A stretch of DNA of 64,000 nt from Mytilus trossulus (Eukaryota > Mollusca > Bivalvia > Mytilida > Mytilidae): contig NC_086377.1 in the NCBI RefSeq assembly GCF_036588685.1, positions 66,211,233 to 66,275,232 on the forward strand, read 5' to 3'. Shown here one piece after another: positions 11,204-24,600 of the stretch. The position numbers were made by a program, and so were the translations under genes. How positions within the stretch are numbered: the stretch's first letter is position 1; each line of letters opens with the position of its first letter. The notes beneath the pieces are model-generated. The model was given only the letters and a program-made list of their open reading frames with translations. It was not told the origin of the DNA and did no database searches.

Positions 11204-12595
11204 CTTGTTTGGCGTTAATCAACATACTGTAAAAGAAAACAAACCAAATCTAAATTTTGAAGTATTAAAAAAAGACAGTACCTTATATGATTTATCATGT
11301 TCACTTAAAGCTTGTGCCAATTTGAGTAAACTCACATGTATAGTTCTTAAAAGTTTTAACCTACCTTCAGAGCGCGAGTTTTTGGTTAAGGAATATATAT
11401 CTCCTTCTTGTATAGTTCTATTTTGTTTTTTGAGGTATACATTGGCTTTTCTTTTCTTTTTTGTTTTGTTTTATAATCCCTGAAACGTCTTTAGATGATT
11501 TTATTTTCTAAACGTTTCGGCATGGCTGACTCTGACAACGCAACAAATAGAATAACAAACAGACAAATAATAGTACAAAAGACAAAACATATCAAAGACA
11601 CCTTGCTTGAATATAAAATAAATCAATTTCAAAACTTGTAAAAGTTGATTATGGAAATTTCTTACCAAAATGCGTTTATCAATACCTTATCTAGTCAAAC
11701 AATTTCTTATGAAGCCAGTTGTTATAGATATCTATTGTGTCGTGTGCATTTTAAATTTTAAATGTCATTGTCATGCAGCTTATCAGCGAAAATGTTATTG
11801 ACTAAATAGGTCTATTTTTGGACATTATATTATCTTGTGTGTGGTGTGACGTCTTATAATCCGTTATATTTGTTCAAACAAGCCTATTAGATGAGAAATG
11901 TGTCATCGAGTAATAAGTCTGTTGGGTTTATTTGTTTTTTGTATATTTTACAACTATTGGTCCTATTCAACGCCCCAGGTTTTTGTTATCTCTATTATAG
12001 AAAGCAATGATGTTTTCTAAAGCAATCTAATATTGTTGTTCGTTTCTGTATGTGTTACATTTTAACGTTGCGTCGTTTGTTTTCTCTTATTTTTGAGATA
12101 TTAAGATAAGACGTGTCACGGTACTTATCTATCCCAAATTCATGTATTTGGTTTTGATGTTATATTTGTTATTCTCGTGGGATGCTTGGTCCGTTTCTGT
12201 GTGTGTTTGTTACCCCAATTTGTTTTTTGTCCATGAATTTATGAGTTTTGAACAGCGGTATACTACTGTTGCATTTATTTAATTGGCCTTATTCATATTG
12301 ACATAAACTCGGTGTTCGGTAAGTGTAATTCCAACGTAAACTACACACCGAGTACCATTGATAACACGCAATGTGTATATTCAGTTTAGATTTCGTCTTT
12401 TCTACATGCAGTCGATAGTCAATTATGTAGTTTAAGATTACACGAAACAAGATATCAAATGAAGAAGAACTATCAATAACGTTCTTTACTGAATTATTTG
12501 TTTAAATTCGATATATTACTGTCTTGATAAAAAAAAACACATTTTAGTGTAGCTTTATAAAATCCTTGCAAAGACTCAAAGAATCATCAATGCTA

Positions 12596-12891
12596 AGGCA
12601 GCAACCATTTGATTTTCGGGGGGGGGGGGGGGGGGGGGGCTATGGTTTTTTTTGGAAAAAATAGTTTGTTTCCAGGTTTTGGTGAAAAAAATAATTTGTT
12701 TTGGACCCTGAGAAAAAAAAATTGTTTGTTTCACCCTCAGCTGCCACTATATGTAATGCTAAAATTGAAAGAAAAAAAATGTTTTCGGTTTGTCGCTAAA
12801 AAAATAGATTGTCTTCGCCGAAGGCGAAAAAAAAAGTTTGCACAGAAAAAAAACCCATAGCCCCCACCAGAAAATCGAATGGTTGCTGCCT
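12596..12891. mobile_element. 296-bp inverted-repeat element with terminal poly-G
   Basis: The left end 'aggcagcaaccatttgattt' runs into 22 Gs. The right end is its inverse, 'atggttgctgcct' preceded by 'ccccaccagaaaatcga', and TA flanks both ends. The interior repeats 'ttgtttg' words. It is a diverged sibling of the element at 23101-23395. Confidence 0.75.
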
Positions 12892-13861
12892 AAACACAAA
12901 AATTTATTTGCAAGTGTCTTCTCGAATCGAATGCACGTACATAAAACATTTGCCACTGGTCTCTACTCGTATATTTTCAAATAGGTTTGAACTATAAGGT
13001 CTACGTATATACTCCGGCATTAAATGATCCGTTTTATTATTTTTCATTGCGTAATCGAGACATTTTTAGTATCTATAAAGTAAAGACCAGTGTCAAATAC
13101 TAACCAATGAATACATTTCTGAACAATATAGTGCTCAAAAGTAAAAATGTCTGTCAAATAGTTGATTAAGAATTTGAAGAAAGGTAATGGCCGAAACGTC
13201 TCAAAAATTGGTTTTATACTACATTGATGTAAAGTATGTACCCTATTGGATACTTTAAAACAAGGGGAAAAAGAAAGACTAACGGTCTTATTCATGTACA
13301 AAGATTGAACGATAAACAGATATGTTACACATCAACAAACGACACTTAACTCTTAACTTGGGACAGGCAGATATATACAGAATGATAAAATGTTAACGGT
13401 ATCCCAACCCTCTCCCTAACCTGGAACAGTGATGTAACAGTACAAAATAAGTGTTTTTGACACACATTTTATTCCGAATTTAGTTTTAAGCATGTATTTT
13501 ATCACAAACAAGATGCAAATAAGCATAACATTTTGTATATTCTTACATAAATCATTAATATATACGACGCAAAGAAATTCTAGACACCGAATTTAACATT
13601 TTCCAGCTGTCAATCACAAATTTTAAGCCAGTCATTAGCGAATAGTTCAACAACGGTTATGTGCTTTTAAAGTGTGTATGTATGAATAATAAAGAAACAT
13701 TTGGTCACATTTATGTAGTGCTAGGACTTCTAAGATTTTAACTGCAATTGATTGCCATTGCAATGAATTATTAAAATAGATTTTATAAATGTATGTAGAC
13801 GGTGTTGATTATACAATGATTTTCTGATTTAGGGTTTTTATTTTATAACCTATTCATATAA

Positions 13862-13960
13862 AAAAGACGTTGTGGTATGATTGCCAATGAGACACTTCTC
13901 CATGTAACAAAAGGCCAAAGGACACAACATTGTAAGAAAATACATGAAATAACACAATTA
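13862..13960 (+). repeat. SINE-like dispersed repeat, partial copy
   Basis: Contains 'gtggtatgattgccaatgag' followed by 'acacttctcca'. Confidence 0.65.
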
Positions 13961-14289
13961 CAAATCTATTCCCAATTCTATATTTTTGTACGAGCCTATA
14001 CTAAAACAAATCTATTCTATTTTATGAAAATTATCTGCGATAGTATAAACGTCACAAAAAATACGTTACTTTCGCAGTTTATATATCGTTTGTGGAGTTC
14101 TGGTGTTCTGTCGTCAATTCAAAAGAATTGTCTATTATCATTATGTTGTAATGAGCTGATACCTTATACATTTTATGTATTTCTCTGTCCTGAGTGTTCC
14201 TTTGTCTGTACTGTATTCCTTTCAAGTAACGTTGTCATTGTGGTATATTTTTTTTATCATTACCATGTAAGCGAAAGGTTTGGCCAGCC

Positions 14290-14700
14290 ATAGATTAAGA
14301 TTCAATCCACCATGTTTTTTCTCAAAATGTTCAGTATCAAGTCAGGAAAATGGTAGTTGCTATAAAATAGTTCGTTTATATGTATGTTGGCGGTTGTTTT
14401 TGTATCAGTTTAGTGTTTCTGTTGTTCTGTTGTTTTCTTCTGATAGTTAATGTATTTCCTTCTGTTTTAGTTAGTAACCTAGACTTGTTTTCGCTTAATC
14501 CATTTATTTGGTAAACTACTGTTGCGTTTATTGCTAAACGGTAACATTTATTGTATGTACCAAGTCCGGCATATGACAATGGTTGTCCATTCGTTTCATG
14601 TGTTTGAGCTTTTAATTTTGACTTATTAGGGACTTTCCGTTTTGAATTTTCCTCGGAGTTCAGTATTTTTGTGATTTTACTTTTCATTATTGATGTTATT
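14290..14700 (-). repeat. Dispersed repeat, reverse orientation
   Basis: Includes 'aatccaccatg', 'cggagttcagtatttttgtg' and 'gactttccgttttgaatttt'. These are the reverse complement of the family in the receptor introns. A 148-codon minus-strand open frame across it has no family signature. Confidence 0.6.
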
Positions 14701-14764
14701 ATCTGAATAGGGTTATTAATGATCTTGCAGCTAGTCGAGTTTCTGATAAACCCGAATTTAACAA

Positions 14765-15175
14765 AACTTTTAATCAAAACGATTAATTGGTATACAAATA
14801 ATATAATAGATGTATGTTTCATTATAATACGTTTTTCTGATAGGCTAACTGCAAAGCACGTGTCATTTCTAAAGCAATTGCATTACACAATAAAACGTAT
14901 CATTCATGATAACACGAGGTCGACAATAAAGTGCACAGGTGAATTCAATAAAACAAAATGATGAAATTCGATGTTTTCCCTAGCTTAAAAATGTAATTAT
15001 AAGTATTGAATTCTTCATTTTGTAACTTCATGGGGTTGTAAAAGCGTTGACCGTGCGCACATTTTTCGAATGAAGCGCTTCCGCGCTTCCTACAAAATGA
15101 ACTTTGGTCTACGCTTTACACCCCAATGAAGTTACAAAAAGAAGCATTCAATCCAAAATAAAAACGATAACAATG
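14765..15175. repeat. ~400-bp element, inverted partner of 20025-20400
   Basis: Shares 'atgtatgtttcattataata', 'aaagtgcacagg' and 'cttcattttgtaact' blocks with the opposite strand of 20025-20400. Within it, 14995-15150 is palindromic around 'gcgcttccgcgctt'. The two copies flank the first exon of the cysteine-rich gene. Confidence 0.75.
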
Positions 15176-15545
15176 TCCATGAAATCAAAACTTTTGAGGA
15201 AAAATTGAGGAAATTGTATCTAAATTTCATCAGGATTGCATTTATAATTTGTAGACCAAGAGTTTATGTAATTATATTCATACTAGTTTTCAGAACCACA
15301 GTGCGCCAGAGGCAGATACATGTATTACCCACGGTGTTCGTATTGTGTTTAAAATATAAATATATTACTGTTTAAGGCAACGGATTAATTATTTAGTATA
15401 ATGCATGTAGTGCAGATTTTTCTGTCTTAACTTTCAGTTATGCGTGCGTAATCAATAATACGATTTATATATAATTATTTTACCTAATTCGCATAAGATT
15501 GTCGTGGGCATTATGGTACATTAAATTTTTATGATGACATTTGTT

Positions 15546-15555
15546 GTATATAAAC
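15546..15555 (+). promoter_or_regulatory. TATA box of the cysteine-rich secreted gene
   Basis: 'gtatataaac' lies about 75 nt before the ATG of the signal-peptide exon. A transcription start near 15575-15585 would leave a short 5' leader. No other core motif is obvious. Confidence 0.5.
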
Positions 15556-15621
15556 TGTTTATAAATTCAAGACGTTGTTCGAGCAGTATTCATTTACGAG
15601 ATTTAACGTGGTTGTACGAGA

Positions 15622-15669
15622 ATGTGGCAAGCCGGGATCTTGATCCTTTATCTTATTCATCTTGCACAT
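15622..15669 (+). CDS. Exon 1: signal peptide
   Basis: MWQAGILILYLIHLAH, a typical leader that ends exactly at 'gtaagt' in phase 0. The mature protein would start near the first residues of exon 2. Confidence 0.8.
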
Positions 15670-18600
15670 GTAAGTTTTTTATATATTGATATATAAACTA
15701 ATGATATTATTTAAACAAACATGATTTTCTTTGATATTTAGTGAACTTTCTGTAAAAAATTAGTATAAAAAAAAGATTAAAAAGGGGTGGAGGGGCGTCA
15801 TTGCATCATCTTTAACATTTGTGTCGATATGTACGGTGATACGTATGCACATATAAAAAGTCCTGACAAATGTATAAATTCCAAAAACATAATATCGGAG
15901 ATAGAAATTAAAGACTACATCTTATTTCTAGTTATCTATATTGATATAGTTTCGTTCTCCTCGAAACTTGTTTGTATTATAGCCCATGTTATATATACAT
16001 GTGTTATATAATGTATTTTTGTATAAACTTTATTCAGTGGTTGTCGTTTGTTGCTGTGTATCATTTTTTTGCGTTTATTTTCTTGAACATAAATCAGACC
16101 CTTAGCTTTATTATTGGAATAGTTTAACAATTATGATTTCGGGGTGTGTTATAGCTGACTAGTATGTGGAATGGGTTTTGCTCATTTGAAGGCTAAATGG
16201 TTATTACTTCTACGTCGTGTGGTATCTGTTATCTCAATTGCACAACTTCTTATTTTAATAACTATACATAACAAGCAATTACCTTATAAATTGAAACAAT
16301 TACACAAAACACAAAAGTTCATAGACAACAGTCATGATCGGTGTCCGGAGAAGAACAAAATTTATTTGAAATCGGTAGGTGTCGCTTTCTGACACAACCT
16401 TTATTTAAGGTTATTTATTTGTCAGTCAAGGTCTGTTGGTGTTTGAAATGCATCGAATTAGATAAAATGATTCTGCATATTATAGTTCTTGAATTTTCTG
16501 TCTAAGAAAACATGATAATTTATTAAAGAACTTTTCACCTCCATATTTTGTTCACTTTTTAATAAATAATGCCATGATACTGTCCTATTTCCATATTTTC
16601 CTATTAATGTCTTCATTGGTTGTGTTCAAAGGGGCACTATCTACGAGCTATGAATTTGTTTCAATGTGATTTTGTTTGAGTTGTGGCAATGTTTAATATA
16701 TCACTAAAAGTACAACATTACTTGACAGGACCACAGTACAAAAAAAGGCTGTACGGTGACCTACAATTGTCATGTTGGTCTTGTGTGGATACTTTTCTCA
16801 TTTGCAATCATACCACATCTTCTTTTTTATAAAAACATTCAGGACAGAGAAATTCAAAAAAAAAAACCAATACAGTAATATTATCATGCATGCTTATAGT
16901 TATCAAATATAACAGGCTTGTAATTTTAACGCCAGACGCGCGTTTCATCTACATCAGACTAATCAGTGACGCTCGGATTCAGGAGTCAGGAGTGTGATGT
17001 TTAGTGTTTGTCATTTGTTGCTGTGATTCTGTGATTCATAAGTGTTTCTGGTTTTTCGTTTTTTTACATAGATTAGGCCATTGAAGGTCTTACTTTGACC
17101 TATAACTGTTACTTTTAACACATTGTAACTTGAATGGAGTGATGTCTCATTGACACTCATTCCACATTTGTGTATGTATTATAACATTATTTATTTTGCT
17201 TTAAATGTGTTTTCTGTTTTTACTTTCAATGAGTTATCATCAATTTCTTCATCTGTTGTCCGGAGTAAACGTTTTAGATTTTTCCTCAACATCATGTTAT
17301 TTTTATGAAGGAATGCTTCTCTGCTAATCGTATATTTGAATGAAACACGCCCACTAACCTTATTTTAAATGTACAGGGTCTCAAAGTGTTTTCTTTTAAC
17401 CAGTGACATTCTTACTAACATCACTTTTACAGTAACTTAGGTCTATTTCTGTTCATAAATTGAAGAATGCACGAAGACCTGACGCGACCAAAATGAATAT
17501 GAGGATATGCAAAGAAAATGATTAAGATACATAATTTGCAATTGTCTTCATCGATGAACTCTTTTCGAGCTGTTTAAAGTAAAACCATGCTTTACATAGT
17601 ATAGAATGTACAGTAGATGAATTTAATTTAGAATAGCTAAATGTGTGTTTGTTAAGAAACGTTTGTTATATAATTTTATGTATATTAAAGGTTTCATCGA
17701 ACAGAACATAATAAGTTAAGCTTACAATGACTTGCCTCTCTCTGATGGTACACGTTTCTTCCCCGAGGGTATCACCAGCCCATTAGTCAGCACTGCGGAG
17801 TTGACATGAATATCAATTAAATTGTATTTTTTTTTTATAAATTTCCTCTTACAAAATTTTGAATTTTTCGAAAAACTAAAGATTTTCTTATCCCAGGAAT
17901 AGACATAGCCGTATTTGGCACAACTTTATGGAAATTTGGGTCCCTAATGCTCTTTAACTTTATACCTGTTTGGCTTTATAACTATTTCAATCTGAGCGTC
18001 ACTGATGAGTCTTATGTATTATAGACGAAACGTGTGTCTGGCGTATTAAATTATAATCCTGGTACCGTTGATTACTGTAAGCCATGTAGAAAGAGTAGCC
18101 ATATTTTATATTCGGAATAACTTATGAATGAGAATTTTAAGATCTAAATGTTCCGAGAGATCAATGAAATATACTGTTAAATATAACTTTCAAAAGTAAT
18201 AATGACATTTGCACACTCAAATGCTGTAAAGAAATATATTTAATCCATTCACATATGCTGCGCTCATTACCATAAAAGACCACTTAATAAATTTAAAATG
18301 CTTTGCAGTCTTACGGTGCAACACTATAAAAAAGGAATTTTTTTTTTAATAATACTCAAGTTTAAAGTACATCTCCACGGTTTTGTAGAGAAAGAAACCT
18401 GAAGAAGTTTTTTAATATGCTAATACTGATTTAACCAATAAATTGTAGATAAATGGTTGATTGATTGATGTGTGTTTACTTATCTTTACAGTGGCAAATA
18501 TATCAAAGATTTGCTCCACGCAATCAATTTAACCATAAATCCAATGAGGAAATTCTATAAATGAGGTCATCCGAGTTAAAAGTCGTGAAACAGAGAGCAT

Positions 18601-21600
18601 TTTGGTTAGGAACAGATATTTTGCCTGACTACAGACCATAAACGGACCCCTAACCACCAGTTATAAGGTTTTTTTACGTGTACATAATGTGACACCCTCT
18701 CTACACGAAGCTATGAATTAAACGTCCTCTTTTGACCGGACTGTGTCCTTGTACATCTAACACAGTTAAATGTACGCGTCTTTTAGGCAAGATTTATTTT
18801 CAGTCCGGTTAAAATGAGACCAATGTGACCCTATTTATATTCCCTAGTAATCCATATAGGTGTATGAATAAAACTTGATTTTCACAACTTGTTTGTTTTA
18901 ATGTAATGATATTGGTGTCCATACTTACAAACTACTTAGGATTTTAGCTCCTCTGTTTTTCTTTCTTCAATTTGCCGGAATCCTCTTTTTTTACCATGTA
19001 TTGACACTAATAATTAATGACCACTAACCTGTACTTTTCTTTTCATATTTCTATTACATTCAGTTTAAAAAGCCATATTTCAAAATCTAATAAATCCTTG
19101 TTTTTTTTAATAGTTTTTAAACAAAAAAAGATGCCAATGTTAAATGTTAGAAAAGTCTTGAGAGAATTATTTCCAGCTAAAATTGCATTTGTTTACTTGA
19201 AAACAAGTAAACGGACCGTCCATTTCTTTCTACTTTTTTAGTTTCTTTATTGACATACTATAAAGTTTTTACAGTCTTTTAAAAAGCTTGTTAATTAATT
19301 TTTTAAGCGAATCTCCTTAATGAACACTCTCGTGATGCGCAAGAACAGCAGCACTTTTTGATACAAGCTCACCGCACACCCGTGTTCAAAATGTCCGGAG
19401 TTAAAATTGGTTGGTTATATGGGAGCATTTCTACTTGTACTGAAATTTAGGTATGACATTTCTTATTAAGGGTGTTTGAACTTATATAGATTGAAACACG
19501 GATTGACCCTCGATTTTATGTTGTACAAAAATGTACAGTGATCGAAAGCGATGGGGTAAAATATCAACAAGTATTTTTATATATTTAAAACCTCCAAATG
19601 ATGAGCATATCTTGCATATTTTGCTTAAACCTGCAATCCATTATGTAATGATACAAAAATGTGCCAATTTTATTGATAACAGGTTGCAGCCTATGTTGTA
19701 TCTGTATGACCTTGTTGTAAATTAAAAAAAACAACAGTCGTACATAATTTAATTTCAAAACTTATAATTGATAATGTGATAAGGAAAAAAACCCTATTGA
19801 TATGAAAAAGACAATAAGTAAGAAGTACTCCTTTCGTAAACCCGATGGTATTGCCATTAGGGAAGAAACACAGAACGATAAATAGTACGTTGTTGGAATG
19901 CTACAGCTATCAAATATTGGTGTTTTTTTCTTTCCTCGAGATAAAACTATTTTTATAGTTGAGAATCTATTTATCAAATAATCTCACATTGTTGTATTCA
20001 TGACTATTTGTATCCTTACTTAAGAATTGAATGCTTCTTTTTGTAAATTTATTGGGGTGTAAAAGCGTTGACGGAAGTACATTTTGTATGAAGCGCAGAA
20101 GCGCTTCATTCTAAAAATGTACGCACGGTCAACGCTTTTACAACCCTATAAAATTACAAAAAGAAGCATTCAATACTTATAATTACATTTTTTAGCTAGG
20201 ATTATAAAAACACGATTTTCATGAAGTTTAATTTTTAAATTACCCTGTGCACTTTATTGTGGGACCTCGTGTCATCATGAATAAAATGATATTGTCTCAT
20301 GCAATTGCTTACGGAATAACATGTGATGTGCAATTAGCCAATCAGAATAACGTATTATAATGAAACATACATCTAATGTAATTGTTATAAAATAATATTA
20401 TCTTTTTAATTTCCCACAGACAACATCTCATTACCGTTGTCCAGCATTGAACCCAAGTGTGAGATGTGAAAGATACCCAAAATTTGATCAATGTCAAACA
20501 GATAGCAACTGTCATGGTGGTTAGTATTTTACATATCTCACACAGCTCCCAACTGTTATTGTGTTGAGTATTTTAATATCAACACAGATACCAACTGTCA
20601 TAATGGTTAATATTTTACATATCTAGATTAGTAGTTTAGATATCTTACATTGACGTAAACAGATACCAACTATCAAAGTGGTAAGTATTTTACATATCTA
20701 ACACAGATACCAACTTTTATTATGGTAAGTATTGTACATGTCTCACACAGATACAAACTGTCATGGAGATTAGTAGTTTACATATCTTACATAGACATAC
20801 ACAGATACCAACTATTAAAGTGGTTAGTATTTTACATATCTAACACAGATACCAACTGTCATGATGGTTATATGAAAAAGAAGATGTGGTATGATTGCCA
20901 AGAGATAACTATCAACAAAAGACCAAAATGACACAAACATTAAAAACTATAGGTCACTGTACGGGCTTCAACAATGAGCAAAGCCCATACCGCATAGTCA
21001 GCTATAAAAGGCCCCGATAAGACAATGTAAAACAATCCAAATGAGAAAACTAACGGCCTTATTTAGGTAAAAAAAAATGAACGAAAAACATATATGTAAC
21101 ACATAAACAAACGATAACCACTGAATTACAGGCTCCTGACATGAGACAGGGACATACATAAATAATGTGACGGGGTTAAACATATTAGCGGGATCCCAAT
21201 CCTCCCCTAACCTGGGACAGTGGTATAACCGTACAACATAAGAACGAATTTAGTATTTTACATATCTGACACAGATACCAACTGTCATGATGGTTATTAT
21301 TTTACATATCTAACACAGATACCAACTTTTATGATGGTTAGTATTTTACATGTCTTACACAGATACCAACTCCTTTAGTGGTTAGTATTTTACATATCTC
21401 ACACAGATACCAACTTTTCTGTAGTTTTGGTTCGTATTTTACATATCTAATACAGATACCAAATGTTGTGATGGGTAGGGTTTTGTACATCTAACACTGA
21501 TACCAACTGTAACGGTGGTTAGCATTTTACATATCTAACAGAGATTCCAGTTGTGATGATAGTCAGTGTTTCTTGTATTTTACATATCTGAAACAGATAC

Positions 21601-24600
21601 TATCTGTGATGGTGGTTAGAATTTTAAATATCTCACACAGATACTAAATGTCAATATGGTTAAATAGATATATAGATAGTTTATTCTTATAAAACCATGC
21701 AAGTACAAAGGTTACAGAGAAGTTAGATAAAAGATATACATAAAAATAAAAAAAAATGCATAAGTATTTTAATTATCTTGCACAGATTCATGTACCAAAA
21801 GTTTATAATTTCATATTCACAAAATCCCAAAATTTAAATCCTTAGTTAAAGGATCTATGTTGTTAAAGTGTTTGGTATCTTATATATATACATGTTTGAG
21901 CATGCTATTAACTTTTGATCTGAAAATGTTTTTAAATGAAAATTGTGTAAAAATAAAAATGCTGTTGTAGAACATGAATGAGTTCTTTAATTTTTAGGTA
22001 AAGTTTGTTGCCCACAAAAATGTGGAAAAGAATGCATAACCCCGAATCGTAAGTAATATTCGTTTGCAGTGATGAGAAATACGACAAAAAATCATGCATG
22101 ACATATATTGCAGAAATGACTAAGGCCATTATTGATATAATATGCTATATTTCATTTGCACGCTAGAAGAAAAAGTAGGTGATTTATCAAAATGACTGAA
22201 GAGCATTGAAAGAGAACGTTCAGCTACAAAAACCTTTATATACTTTGTGTTAAAAATCATGATTCGTTTGCTTCACAAATATATTTTTTTTGATTGAGTT
22301 TAAGCCTATCAATTGATATTTTATTGTATGTTTGTCTATGTTGTGATGTTATACTATTGTCTCAGTAAAAGAGAGAAGGTTTGGTACCCTTAAAACGTTT
22401 AAACCCGCTGCAAATGCTTGAATCTTTCCTTAGAACGAAATCTGAAGTACAGTAGTCGTCGTTTGGTTATTTAATGTATACATGTTTCTCGTTTCTGTTT
22501 TTTTTATATACATATATATATATATAGATTAGCTAGTTGGTTTGAATGGTTTATCACTTGTAAGTTTGGGGCCCTTTATATCTTATTGTTCGGTGAAAGC
22601 CAAGGCTTTGTGTGGAATGCCGTACGTTGATCTATAATTGTTAACCTTTATGAATTGTTAGTTGAATGGAGAGTTGTCTCATTGGTACTCATACCCATCT
22701 ATCTATGCCTATCTACCATATAGAGCACTACCATTTTAATTCGTTTATTCCGGAATGTTTATCTTATTAAATATGCTAGTAATAATTCGTCAAATATTTA
22801 AGCACAATTCATGAACTTTCAAGAATGCCCGTAATATGCATTAAAAACAACGTCGAAATATGCTTTAATAAGTGAAAAGAAACAAAATTTGCTCGGTATT
22901 TTTTAAAGTGTATGAACTAACCAGGAACATGTCCACCGAACAAATCCTAACTAATCCTAACAAATCGCATCTGTCCGTTATTTGTTATGCCTGGAGATTT
23001 TTTTAATGATTGAAGATGTCCTGGTTGTCAACAAGTTTGTTCCAGTGGTTGAGTTGATCCCGGTGATAATTCAAGTTTGGATGTAACGCGTCTTCTGATA
23101 AGGGAGCTACCATTTGATTTTTAGGGGGGGGGGGGGGGGGGGGCTAGGGTGAAATTTGAAAAATAGGCAGGACAGGAGTTTTGGGTTAAAAAAAAGGCAG
23201 GATGAGACACTTGCAAAAAAAAAGTCGGGACGACAATTTAGGTAAAAAAAGTCAGGATAAACTTTAAAAAAAAGGCAGGACCGAACAGAGTGAAAAATAA
23301 AAAGGCAGGACAGAGATTACAGTAAAAAAAAGGCAGGACAAAATTTTTCATCCTAGCCGCCCCCCCCCCCCATAAAAATCAAATGGTAGCTCCCTAATGT
23401 CCATCGAACAATACGAGTCGTATCTGTCCGTTATTTGTTAGGTTATGACATTGTTTTTATGATGAAAGCTGTCCTGGTAGAAAGAAGTGTTGTAGTCAAT
23501 GATGTTTCAGTGGTTGTGTGGATCCAGGTAATAAATAATATTGGATGTTACGCGTCTTCTGATTGGCTGTTAGTGTTCATCTAATACACCTGGTGTTATC
23601 TGTCCGTTATTTGTTAAGCCAGGAAATTGTACTAATGATGGAAGTTTTTCTGGTAAACAAAAGTGTTGTCGACAAGGATGTTCTACTGGGTGTGTTGATC
23701 CAGGTACTGGTAATCAAAAACATAATACTTTGGCAAATATATAGTTAATAAGCACATATAAGATTCATGATTTTTTATATTTTCTAGAACATGTTTAAAT
23801 GAAACATTGACATCATTTGCCTGCATCATTAACATTAGAAAATAATAAAGTTTGGTCGTAATAAATTTTCTTTGTGCACGTTTAAGGCAATTCATAACAC
23901 CAAACATAATGCCAATAATATGTCTGTGGTGCTTAACTGTTGGCGGACTGTTTATATATTCATTTTTATATACAGCTTATTTATGTATGGGTATTCAACC
24001 ATACGTTACAATAACAAATTACAAAACTTAAATGAGATTTGAAGACAGAAAAAAACCCGTTTGTTTGATTATGATCTGACAATGCTTGAGGGCCCTCATG
24101 GGGTTTTTGATTATGTGATTACTTGGCCGTTTTTTTAATGATTTTTTGATTATTAAGCCAAATATTTCATGATTATTTGATTACCTAGGACTGTATTTTT
24201 AGTTTACGATTATTTGATTACTAAAGATAAGCAAATATTTAATGATTATGTGATTATATTGGCAAAAAAATGGTGATTATGTGATTACTAGGACCCCCCA
24301 TGAGGGGCCTCATGCTTTACTGACTGTTGATTTTTTGGCAATTACATTTAAGTGAGCGTAGTTAAATAAACCAACATAAAAATGTGATTGATAATCTGCA
24401 TTCCTGCCAGAAATATATGCGTATTTATATTATAAGAGCACTTTTATAAAAAAATAATGACCTAGTTCATTCCTGGTTTTCAGTGCTTTACGGATGCTCA
24501 AGCTTTAGATTCGTATCAGTTTTTGAGTCTACTGTTGTTTGTACTTTCAACTTTCTTCTACCGGAATCCGTAATTATTTCGTTTGACATCTACGTAATTT

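Larger units (their letters stand above)
11204..15545. other. Intergenic between the receptor and the cysteine-rich gene
   Basis: The two genes diverge, so this 4.3-kb stretch contains both promoters. It holds a poly-G inverted-repeat element (12596-12891), SINE-like pieces at 13.87 kb, a reverse dispersed repeat at 14.3-14.69 kb and an inverted element at 14765-15175. No conserved protein is seen in the longer frames. Confidence 0.55.

Noticed and set aside
13877-14293. 138-codon plus-strand open frame
   Set aside because: It starts inside a SINE-like copy and has no domain, signal or splice context.
14376-14822. 148-codon minus-strand open frame
   Set aside because: It lies across a dispersed repeat seen elsewhere in both orientations.
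23574-23703. WAP exon copy 3 as a normal exon of the gene
   Set aside because: The acceptor phase does not fit exon 3, so including it would shift the frame; kept as a pseudo-exon.
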